Assembly (NCBI GenBank): GCA_033675545.1
Contig: JAWDGP010002021.1
Coordinates: forward strand, 349,001-413,000
Source of the DNA: Elysia crispata
Lineage: Eukaryota; Mollusca; Gastropoda; Plakobranchidae
Reading direction: 5' to 3'
DNA: 64,000 nt
Shown: positions 1-12,200 of the stretch, one piece after another
Numbering within the stretch: the stretch's first letter is position 1
Layout of the letters: the number at the start of each line of letters is the position of its first letter
Program-made: the position numbers and the translations under genes
Notes under the pieces: model-generated
Databases searched by the model: none
Told to the model about the DNA's origin: nothing
What the model saw: only the letters and a program-made list of their open reading frames with translations

Positions 1-206
1 AAAAGACTGACGTTGGTATAACAGCTGTATGAAGACTCCCAGTCCGTTCCTATAGATAGCATCATTGCTGTCATCTTGCAGCCTTCGAGCCACTTGAGCC
101 GGTCGCTGTGCTAGATGTCTCAGATGGTAGAAACAGGCACATAGCTCTTCGCGGGTAGAGCCAATCAGGTGTTGAAATCTCTCCAGTTCATGGTCCATTA
201 TACTCT
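1..206 (-). CDS. Catulin-like exon 12 (cut by window edge)
   Basis: Codes residues 511-579 from ESIMDHELERFQ onward, open to the window edge. Acceptor ataatgtcag, phase 1, joins exon 11 as MDMT-E-SIMDH, which parallels vinculin 'LLDASEEAIKKDLDKC' and alpha-catenin 'FLAVSENHILEDVNKC'. An in-frame ATG at 211-213 exists, but the splice interpretation explains the family match better. Confidence 0.72.
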
Positions 207-3200
207 CTGACATTATGTGACGACAGATTATGTTGAAATGAAAACTAATCGCTGTCAAAGATTAATATTTGTCTGGTTAAGGGCATCTGCTCCTATATAT
301 AGCGATTTTTTTTAAATAACAAAAAATCTTAGTTTAACCCCTTAGATATGTTTGTTAGGTCACTATTAGATGAAAAAAAATGTAAAAAAATTTTTTTTCT
401 CAAAAAAAATTGAATAATCTGGCGGCCATCTTGGATTTTTCAACGATATTTAGTTTTTCCCTAAAGCTTTTTTGTTTATGAACCAAATTACCTGAAACTT
501 GTTGTACATAAACCTGACATTATTACGCATATTTGTACAAAAGGATTAGTAGATTGGTCAAATATTATAATATAGCAGATTTTGTGGTGTTGTATATACA
601 TGAAAAAATAGCGATTGTAGAAATATTGGAAAATAACAAAATGATACCTCAATATTTCATGACAAAACAAACTTAGAGAAATATCCTCATATACAAAGTT
701 TTGTTTAGTAATAAGCTTTCTACACCTCAAATTTGAGCTGAATCAAATGAAAAACAAAAAAGTTATAGGCATTTATGTAACCAAAATATACATTTTGAGA
801 AAACGACCGATAAATATTTACGAAGGCTAAATCGAGGGGAAAATGTACTGAAGTTGGGATAATTCTCAAAAAAAAATGTTTCAAACTCCAATTCCAACTT
901 CAAAGAACAACAAATGCAAGAAATATATTTCACTTATGCATTAGTGTTTTCACAACAGCAACAAAACTGAGCTCGTACCTCTCTTAACATCCCTGCACCC
1001 TACGCCTGTCCTCCTTCGGCGGCGACAAGGCAAATCTAAATTTTCACAAAGTCTCTGGAAACTATGTGTGCCCATACCACGAGACAAACTGCCTAAAGTG
1101 CACCCTTTGTTGACTTTGAAGGCTTTCCTCCCTCTTCTGTTCGGTCCTGCTGTTTCTGTTTCTGAACTCCACCAGGTCTTTACTGTCTCATTGCACTCTA
1201 TACATTCTACTGCTAACTGAACTGCAAGTCCCCTAGCTTCTTTTACAATTGTGTTCAAAGTTCCATTTCTAAAACACTGGGGGCAAGGGAAGCTGGCTAT
1301 AAGGCTAACCACTTGAGATGTATCTGCAAGCATTCTTCCATTACTAAATTCTATGTGACCTTTTTCCATATACATAATCATTTTCTGCTCAAATCTATTC
1401 AGAGATTCATTGGTGGCCAGATCAAGAATTTCTTGCAATCTTGGCAAAGTAATATCCACCTCAGTTTCACTCCCTTCATCATCACCCGATTCATTGTCAG
1501 GGTCACTTTCATTTTCATTGACACTATTATTGGAACTAGATCTAGCTCTAGATGTGGAGGGCTGAGCATGTTCTCCTAAGTCTATGGGTCTAAATCTAGA
1601 TCTAGATCTATTCTTCTCGGCGTGGATGTAATTATAGTTGGTTGAGATCTACCAATGTATTGACCTACATCTAGATCTACAACTCTATCCTGATCGTCTG
1701 AAACATCTACCGGTTACTCTAGATCTACATTTTGATCTAACTCATTCATCGATTCAGTAAGTTCCTCACCCTTTCTTTTTTTTTTTTTTTGACTCTCTCG
1801 CTTTAGCGAGATGTAATGCTCTTTTGTCACCTTTTTGCGTGGCATTATAAAACTATTATCAAAGTATATCTAATCCAGAAATATGGATTTCAATCGCACA
1901 AAAAAGAACGCATGTATTATACTTCCAAGTTCTCAGCTGTTTACGCTGGTTACCACTGGAAAATCATTGATTCAGCCTATCAAATTGCGAGAACAAACTG
2001 ACCCAAAGGTCTGAGCATCATATATGGCATATGAACCCAGCACAGTCATGACCCTACACGTCATCACTCCATATATAGTAGTGATCCATGGAAAACGATC
2101 TAGAAATAGTATTATAGGGTAAACCGGTAAAAACCAAGGAATTTCATTCATATTTAGATGAAGAGTTCCGATCTCGACGATTACAACGATATATAACTCG
2201 ATATAGTTAGTAGAAGTGTAGGCCTCGTTACTAAGTTGTTTATTGTGGTCAAATATGAAATGGAACACATTTTGGGGTGTGAGGTCATGTACAAAAATGT
2301 GAAAAAAGATAAATTTATAACAGCTTTCAAGCTATTTTGATTATGTTTCTTTATTCTTGAATAATTAGAGAAGGCAAAGAGACCATTACTGTGAGAGGTG
2401 AAAATTATTGATAATTACCCGCAGATGCCCTTAAAAACATTTCAGTTTTATATGAACAAGTCTAACACTTTTCAAACAATAAAAAATAAAACAAAAGATA
2501 TGTTTAGTTAAGAGGAAAGCTAACATGCATGAAGATTAGAAAAATCAAGAAAAAAAACAAGCGAGAGAGAGAGAGAGAGATACAACAGACAAAAAAATAT
2601 ATATAGAGAGAGAAAAGGCCATTTATTTTAAATAGATATTTGCACACAGTACATGAGAAAGACCACAATGCCATCCAACCTGTCATGTCCATAAAAACAC
2701 GGGGGTCCACCACAGCATCTACAGAAGTCAGAATTGTTCGCACCTCACGGGACCACCATTCAAGCAGCAGATCTAGATGCTGGTTACTACTTACTCTCAT
2801 CTGGTTGGAGGCATCTGTTGCAGTCAGTAGCACTGCTGGACTTACGTCTGCTACTATAGACTCCAAGAGTTGAACTGAAGTCACAATGTCTCGAATTTCT
2901 ATTAGTATAGACCCCCCCACCAAAAAAAAAATGGATTTTTTAAGAAAGCAAGATTATGCAGCATAACTAACCCATCAAACTTTCGCTAGACAAAAAAAAG
3001 TGACAAAAATGACAAAAATTTCTTTCATGCGACACTAGATTCTATGTAATTTGGCATTCAGTTTTGTTTTGCCTTTTAACAATATCAAATACACCCATTT
3101 ATAAGTACATCAATCGGTTTTCAAATTGGTTCACCAGTGAAAGCCTAATATTATGAGCGCCTAGTTTCCAAATTTGAGCCTCAGAGCCTACAAACTGGCA

Positions 3201-6200
3201 CGCAACAGAAGGCAAGTTATCCTTACATCCTAGTCTATATGTGGGTGCTGAACAATAGTAAATCTTTGGTTTAAAGCTTTTAAGTACAGCTTTTTATTGA
3301 TCTAGATTATCTGCCTAATTACACCATACACTATACAAAGGGTTAATAAGATGTATATTAATTCCTTATTTCAACTCTAAAAATTGTTCTCTTAAAATGA
3401 GTTTATATCATAATCCTATTGAGCCATCTATGTTGAAAGTTTTAGGTGTGGCTTTCCATATAGATTTGGACCTGTAAATAGATTAAGCCTTTGTCACAGT
3501 GATCTAATGGCAAACACAAATGCAAATTATTTTTAATTTTGTCTTAAAAAGGATGAAATATGCTTATACACATATGCAATCTCCTAGTAGCAAATTAATA
3601 AAAAAAAATAGCTGTCTCTTCTTTTATTCTGTCTATTGAGATGGGCTTGAAGTGAAATAAAAAAATATATTAAAAATAAAACAAATTCATAAAACAAACA
3701 CAAAGACATATTCGTCAATTTTCATACAAATAAAGACTATCTTTCTTTATTTTATCTATTTAGAGACATACCAGATACAAGAAATGAATAAATGACAAAG
3801 AATATTTAAATTTGAAACCAGATACCACAATTTCTATAGGTTGGATGGATTTCCTCTAAAACCAAATCTCATGAGTGAATTTTCAATAATGAACTTAAAT
3901 TAATTAAAAGTAAAATGCTCTGGGAATGTGGTTTAAATTGCTCAATGAGAGTTGAGTATTTGAAGAGCTTTCCTACATTGAAATCTGCTTGCATTCACCT
4001 CGCCTAAAGTCAATACCACGCCGCTGTCCCATTTTTTTCCCTCTTAATTTGAGTAACTGATTTTCTGATGTAGTTAATGGCCTGGGAGCAATTTTCGCTT
4101 AAAGACAACACCTCGTGGTGGTGAAACCCATAAAAGCGGGGATGCATAGGGATGCCTGGGCAGTATATAGTATACCTGCATGTGAGCCCTAACCAAATTG
4201 TCTGAACTTTTTCGCACCCATCACAATGCCGGATCTTGACTCGGTCTCAAAATAAAAAAAAAGTTACTTACCCCAACCAACCGGAACCCACCACAAGCAA
4301 CCCAGATTAAAGGATAATAAAAAGAAAATTAAGGGAAGGAAATATATTATACTATTAGCTCTGCGGGTTTTGTTTTGTTTCATTGGCGCTGGGTGACATG
4401 GCCCGTACGCAACACTGAGATCTAATGTCTGTTGTGCATGCATACCATAGTTTCAAGCCCACATAAGGTAGGGCCAAAAGCATTTTTCTAGTTCTGTTTT
4501 TCATTCGGTATCACTTTCAAACCTCCTCGGCTTTTTCGATGGTTTGAAACGTGCACTTTAATCTTTTACTTCTATATTAAAAAAACAAACCACGTAAAAA
4601 AAGGACTCATATTTTTACTCAACTAAGCTGCCAAATAAGATTTTAAACAACAACAGCATTAGCAATAAAAACAAAAATTAATAAGTCCGCACCAATTTTC
4701 CCCTTTTGCCAATAAATGTTGACCTTGGAAGAGAAAAGTGCGGTGTCATAATAAAATTAATATTCTACCACTGCACAGGTCGAGTTTCGCATGATACTAA
4801 AAAAAAAATATATCAATCTCAGAAAGAAAATCGTTGTTGGCGTCTTTTTCTTCCAACAAGTCCATTTGAACTTATTTCGAAAACCACTCTCCACTACCTT
4901 CAGATCCGATGAGCGTTCTAAGAAATGTTCCAGCATGACTAATGTACAAGGAGGTAGATTCTAGATCTAGATCTAGACTCTAGATCTACAAAGTAGAATA
5001 GGCTTAATAATAATATTGTTCCAAATAGATCCACACGACGATAAATCCAGAAATTTCAGAAAGCGAGTTCCTAAATTGCTTTCGAATGAAGAAACGAATC
5101 AGACTTCAAGTAAACTAAAGTTAAATCAATATGGATTGGCAGCCGCCCGAGCGAAACCACGAGAAACAAAGAGCAAAAACAAGGGAAACAAAAACTGAAA
5201 GAGGTCGAACTGCAACAGTATGCATGCTCGATTTAAATTTGGACTTCATACACTTCTTGGTTTTCTGACAGTGGGGAGCTTCTCTCATACCGGAGTTTCC
5301 CGATGATACGCAAGCGAGCTAAAAATAAAGTGCCGACAATATTGTCGGCAGTGGGACTGAATGTGCCGACAATTGTCGGCAGTTTTGAAAAGCGACTGTC
5401 GGCGTTTAATCGCTAGCCGCTGTGGCGGATTGCTGACACGCCGACAATTTGATGTTAATGGAGTTTTGGCCGTAAAAATTTGCTGAACGGCCGTGATTGT
5501 CGGAAATCCGACAATTGGCACGCATGCAGGTCTAATATAGATCTAGCTCTTTGTTTGTAGCCCAATACAGTCAGTAAGTCAATGTGTATCAATAGCATGC
5601 CTAAAATTATTACAAGGCTTACCCAAGTTAGAGTGGTCTTATGCGGCTGTGTCAGTAACAAAGAAGGGTGCGTAGAGATGCGTGGGCAGGATGGAGGCCA
5701 TGTGTGTCTAGATCTAGACCTAACTTATCGTTTGCTCGCATCATTTGTGGAAAGCAGTACATTGCTTTCTCCCCACCGCCACTCATCTTAATCAATATCC
5801 TATAGCATTCTTTTCAACCATTACTTTTTTGTTCTTTGCGGGGAAAACAAAATGAAAGTAATGATTATACCAAGCCCATACTAAAAAGAGGGTAATGCTC
5901 TTTTCAGACAGTGCGGTTTTCTCTTTGCCAACATAAATTGTATAAATTTACCACACGATAGCTATAGATAATGGAGACACTGCAAAGGGAGACCACTATC
6001 AATAGTAACAAAAGGAAGATGATGTTTTTTTTATAATGTGAATGTTTGGACTTGTTTCCTGGAAATGGATAAAATCAACCTTGCATAATGTCAGCACTTT
6101 TTTTTTGTCCCAAGGTGTTGACTTTAAGCGGATTACTGTATTTTTTTCCTACATTTCCAAGTTATTCCCTTAGCCTTCTGAGCTGAAAAGTAGTACAGCG

Positions 6201-9200
6201 GTGGTTTGATCCTGCTAACATTTTTTATTTATCTAGGGTGCAATATCATAGGAGTGGGAAAGAAATGATGATGATAATGAAGGACATCAGTTTAACAAAT
6301 AGCACTCACTGGAATTGTTGGTACAGCTGGCTGCCACAAGCAAAGACACTTGACACAATGTGTCACTAAATTGTATAAATTTTTTCATTGACTCTCTGTG
6401 ACTCTCTGACTGCTGCAACACTCGACCCTGAGGAACATCACCAAAACAGATATTATTATAGAATTTTTCATTGACATCATAAAACTCCATAGCACACTTA
6501 ATTCTCTTGACAAGATTTGATATGAGTATGATAAGATTTTGCACAAAAATATCAGTCACAGTTTTGAATTTTCGATGTTTCAGTCTCTAAATAGATATCG
6601 TACATGACTGCTTCCACTGAAAATGTGCTAAGGCAACTTTAGCAAATGACAAGATTGACAAGGTTATTGGACAGAAAAGTCATTTCCTCAAAGCAAAGTC
6701 ATTGTAGTTGCATGATTAACCTTCTAGCTACTAGACATTTTTTACCTGGGTATGAATAGGATTTTTTATGAGAAACATAAATCTAAATGCAGCTCAAAAC
6801 TGAAACAATGACTATTTGAATCATAAAAAAAAAATATGTATCAGATCCACATCTGTTTTTTGGATGCACTGGGTATGCTTACAACAAATAAGAGTCAGGG
6901 CTAAACATTTTTGCTTTTTTTTATATTAAGTCTAATAATATTAAAAAAAAGCAAGATATTGATCACTTTTTCTTAAATTAAATAGATACGTGATATACTT
7001 ATTGATGGCTTTTATTAAGGAAAAAAACATCCACCTATGTTAGCCTGCCAAGGGTAGAAAAGCAATTTAAGAGATTCATATTTTCTTTGGCAATGCAAGT
7101 TTCATCAACCAAGGAGAGAATGCATTAAAAAAAATCAAATGTGGGGAAGCAGTCCATTGAACAGGAAAATAATAATTGAAGATTTCTTCAGCGCCCAATA
7201 CGAAACTCACAAGTTCCAGAGTCAAAGATGGCCTGTGAAATAGCTGATTTATTCTTACCCATTACAAGGAACAGGTATTTAATCCTTGGCTTTGGTCAAG
7301 TAACTGACTCAAGGACAAGGGATCTGCAAAGCTAGAGAACAACTTTCAATATGTCTTCTCCTATTTTGTAAGATAAAATTACTGCATTTAGCAGCTTCAG
7401 ATTTTTTAAATACTCTGATAAAGAGGCACAGTATGCTAACTCACCCTAGCAATATTCCTCAAGGGACGCAACTGCTCATCTGGACACAGGAAAGTGTGGA
7501 TGATTAGCTGAAGGACTGTCATATTTACCTGTCGCTCTAAGTCACATACTTCATCCAAAAGAGTTTCACAAGTGTTGTCAAAGTCAACACTGCAATTCAG
7601 AGCATGAGAGAGATTTTTAAAAAATCAAAGCATTGCTTGTATTTTGTTTTTAATATGAAAGTTGCCAGTAAAAAACCCAGACACACACTTGCACAAACAT
7701 ACTTGCAATTATAAACAAAATTATCTCTTTTAAAATGAGTCAGTAAAGATAAAGACCTAGAGTTTCAAGTCCTCATGGCGATCTTCATAACTCTCATTAT
7801 GTATATCATTGCTATGAAAACTTGCACACTAAATCATTCATAAGTAATGCATGCTGTGTACAATGATTCAATACAGTAAGATGATGAGAGATCTACAATG
7901 TCTACCAACTCAGATTCAAAGAACATCTTGCATTCAACAAACATAGAAAAATCCCCATTTTTTTCCCTTCTTTGACACTCTTAAAATACCTTGCATCAAA
8001 TCAACTAATCTCAGACCCATCCTTGGGTTCAACGAACAGCAAGTATTGGCAAATCCAATGTAGAATGTGCTTCTACTTAGAAACTATATATTTGAAATTC
8101 AATCAAAAGGTCCCCAGTAGGTTGAAGTATATAGGTCTTGGGCACCTAGGATATAGGCTACATCATGCCACAGTAATACTAGGGATAGCAGAGAGCAAAG
8201 TATTGACATGCAAGGAGAAGATAATAAAAAGAGAGGGGGAAGAGGGAAGGGGGCAGGGAGCAGTAGCATGTGCATGGGGAGATCATGACACAGGATCAAA
8301 GAGCCAACGCAATGGTAACTTGGGCAATGGTGGGAAGAGTGAAGAGTGGCTTTACAGACACAAGGTTAGTTGATAAAAAAGGGAGATATGCTCTATCTAA
8401 TTTGAGATGAATGTTCTGGTTAACTTCAAAAATATAATCGGGAAGGATTTGATTCATAAGTATTATACAGTTGATCATTGGTGTATAAGACAGTTTAGTG
8501 CATATAAGAAGGTCCAATTATAGATGAATTGAAAATAAACACTGATCAATTCACCAAAGAAGGGGTGATTCCTGAAAAAAAATTGTCTGCTTAATTCTTG
8601 ATTAATTCAGATATATAATCAATCAAAAACAACTATATCAGGCCTTGATTAAATAAACATTAATGTTTGAATTAAAAATAATAAACAAACCGGATTGCGT
8701 TTTGGGAATGTCCATCTTTCAAGCTGGCATCTAGATCAAATAAACGAAATTTTGCTTGCAGTATCTGAAAAAAAAAGCAAAACATTTCTCTTAACATAAG
8801 TTTTTGCAGAACGTTCATGCCCTGAATTACAAGAAACATACAACATTCAAAGAAAACAAACGGCTGACCAGATCTTAAAAAAAATTTTTTGGGAAAAACC
8901 ACAAGCATACTTTCATCTGTAATAAAGGGGCAGAGCTGCATCCATGGATCATGATTAGTAGAGAGAAAAATAGATTTAAAAGAAAAGGTATTTTCATTAC
9001 CCAAATTTTAACAAGCTTTCTAATATAGTTTTTAAAGATAATAAAAGATGGGGAAAAAATAAGGATAATTCGATTTAATAGTAAAGTAACTTAAACCACT
9101 TATTTTCCAGAATTCCAGCTGAAAGACATTCACATTATCAAGGAACATAATTGTGTTTTATGAAGATATTCTTTGCCTCCTAAGCTTTCAAAAGAAACTT

Positions 9201-12200
9201 ATATGGAGACAAAAACACCACATTGCTATCTCTGAGGAGGTTCCTTACTCTTTATTTTTAACAACAAATGACATGTCTCAAGACCTACTAAAATGACAGA
9301 AAAGAAGGAAGAATGTGTCAATTGATTCTTAAACTTTAGTTTATGCTTTTTTGAATTTTTAAAATATTAGTTAATTTTTAATGAATTTTTTAAGATTCAA
9401 CGCACACAAACATGCCAACAGACAAAACAACCTCAAAGATTTTGCAGTGGTTTTCGGTATCAATACAGCAAAGTTTTAATAAAACACAAGAAGAAAAGTG
9501 TTCAAAAAGTAACATCAGGTCATAAAATAAATTTACAAAAGTGTTACTACTTTTTAGTCTACACATCTCTGTTTTTAGCCTTTTGGAAGGAGGTTGAAAG
9601 TTTAAGCCATCATTGTTTTCATCGTCTGGCAACAAGATGGTTGGTTTGGGTGCCATTACATCTTTGTATGGGTCTGAGACAAACTCTCTCATCTTCTTGA
9701 ATAGGTAGTTGTGCCACTTTTTATCCAAACCAGATGGTGAATTTGATTCTGAGAAAGAGTTGTAGGAGAAGATTTGAAAAATATTTAAGCAATCTAACAT
9801 GAACTTCTCTCTCCATGTCAGCTGCAAATTGCGCCATCAGCCAGAAAATGGATATTTCTTGATGCCAACAAAGTTGTTGAAGAATGTTGACAAAAAAGCT
9901 GTCCATTGGTGTGAAAAGGTGAATTCTTCACAAGCTTCATTGCCCTAGCTGAACCAGGTTCATCTTTGATGAGGATGTAACCATACCAGCCTTGGCTACA
10001 TCCTTGTCATGTGTTAGTAGTTTATCCCACTGCTTTTCTCCAACACAATGTACATATCGAAAAACATTTGAAGAAATGCCCTATCAAAGAAAATAAAAGT
10101 CATTTTTTCTTCCCTTGCATTCGGTTTGTGCTTTCTACATTGGCCTTTCAGTCTGGAAAGTGATGTGCATGTCACATTCAATTCTGGCTAGCACAGCAAC
10201 TTTTGTTTGATCTTAGAGAGGGACTGATACAAGGCATGAGTACAGTACACCTCGGACTCAACGAACTAGTTTGGTAATTTTTAAAAGTTCGTTGAATTCA
10301 CGGTTTGTTGGAGCCATGACATAAAGCAACACAAGGGAAAACCAAAGTGAAATTACAACATAATTATCTCCCTTCTTTTATAAAATGCAGGCGTATCTAT
10401 AAAGCCACTCTTTACCCTTCCCACCGTTGCCCAAGTTACCGCCGCATTTGCTGCCGCTCCCTGCTCCTTTTCTCCTCTCTTTTTATTATCTTCTCCCTGC
10501 ATGTCAATACTTGGCTCTCTCCTACCTTTAGCATTACTATGGCATAATGGGTGCCCAACACCTATACACTTCAAGCATTTCCTAACAGACGACATGGGAC
10601 CTTTTGATTGAATTTCCACTACAGAGTTTCTAGGCGGTGGATTTGCCAATACTTGTAGTGTGTTGAATCCGAGGACAAGTCTGAGATTAGTTCGCTTGAT
10701 GCAAGGTATTAAAAGAGGGCCAAAGAAGGAAAAAAACGCGGGGATTTTACTCTGTTCGTTGAATGCAAGATGTTCTTTGAATCTCAGTTAGATTCGAGGT
10801 GTACTGTCTTATGTATCATCTCTCTTCCTCTCTCTCTCAAAAACCGAAAAGGCAGACAATCTTTAATTTAGTTTGAAAGCACAGAGAGGCTTGTTTGAGG
10901 CCACAGTGGTGGCAGGGGTGACAGTTGCATGTTCCCTTGGTTGTGTCCTCAGAGTGAGCACAATGTCCATGGTGTGGGTGGCAGCGCTGAAAGAGCTCAA
11001 CCGTGCTCAAAACTCATTCATAACTGACAGAATCATTGCAGTGCTGTAATAAGTGACATGTACTCATGTTCTTAAAGTCATAAAAACCAGGAGTACTACT
11101 TTGAACAAGAACAATACAAAAACGTTAAGCTGGAATGTTTAAAACACAACTCTAGACTTATATCTACTTCTACTTTAGTAGTTATGGAGAAGGCAAGGCA
11201 AAAAGCTTTTTGAATTTTAAGTTAGATCTAGAGTACAAAGTGTAGTCTTAAGACTACAGGTTAATCTAACGAAGGCAATTGCTATAGTTGTTTAGTGTAC
11301 AGATATATTCTAGATAAAACAGCTTATAAAAACCATGATAAAATACACCTCTCTGTCATCTGATTCATTTTCTAAGTCTGATTGTCTATCTTTATGTAAA
11401 GCGTTTGAGACCAATGAATAAGTCTTCCGTCTGGCCTTGAGTTGCCATCTTGAAAAAAAAAAATACAGCATCTGTGTCTACATTTTTATCTTATAATTAA
11501 GTTAGACTACATTTAGACTGCAGGTTAAACTTTGAGAATGTATAGATTTTTCACATGTATCTTGATTGCTAGTGTTTTTTATTTTTTTTTTCATTTTTAG
11601 CTAAGAAATCAAACCATTGAAATTGTTTGTGAAACATTAACTTTCCCCCCCCCCCCCCAAATATGACAAAAAGCCTTACAGGTGTATTCATGCATGCAAT
11701 TTTAATGATAATCATAAGAAATGTCTTGAAATGACTAAACAGGAGTAAAGTGTTCACAAAAAATTGTCTAGTTTGTTTGAAAGTAGTAATTAAGGAGCAA
11801 ATTGATTATACAAACACAAAAGCGAATGGTGATGGCCACTTTTAGATTAAAAAAAAAATAGATTTAAAAATGCACTCATTGTTGAAACCAAAGATGTTCA
11901 ACCATGCATGTATTTACAGCATGACTTTTAATATCGTAATATTCTTGCGTACTGGTTACCATGGTGCAGACATAAGTTTCCTTTCCAGTGATGTATAGAA
12001 CTCCATAACAGGTATGATTTTTAATGTTAAATCATGACCATCTAGTAACAGTTTGAAAAACTATGTTTTGATACCAATTTCAGACTTTTCCTTAAAATCC
12101 TTCACAAAAAAAAAAACAAGATAAAATATTTTTGACACTTCTTGATCTTTAACAATGCTGCAAAACAGATGTTCAATCAAAAAAATACTCGTAACTAAAT

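Noticed and set aside
2504..2680. C-terminal extension of exon 11 to the stop at 2504-2506
   Set aside because: The tail reads through CT- and A-rich simple sequence, whereas splicing to 206 continues the family alignment in the correct phase. Kept as a possible alternative end.
7972..8373. 133-codon plus-strand frame
   Set aside because: It lies inside non-autonomous element copy A, and the corresponding region of copy B is open only in a different frame.
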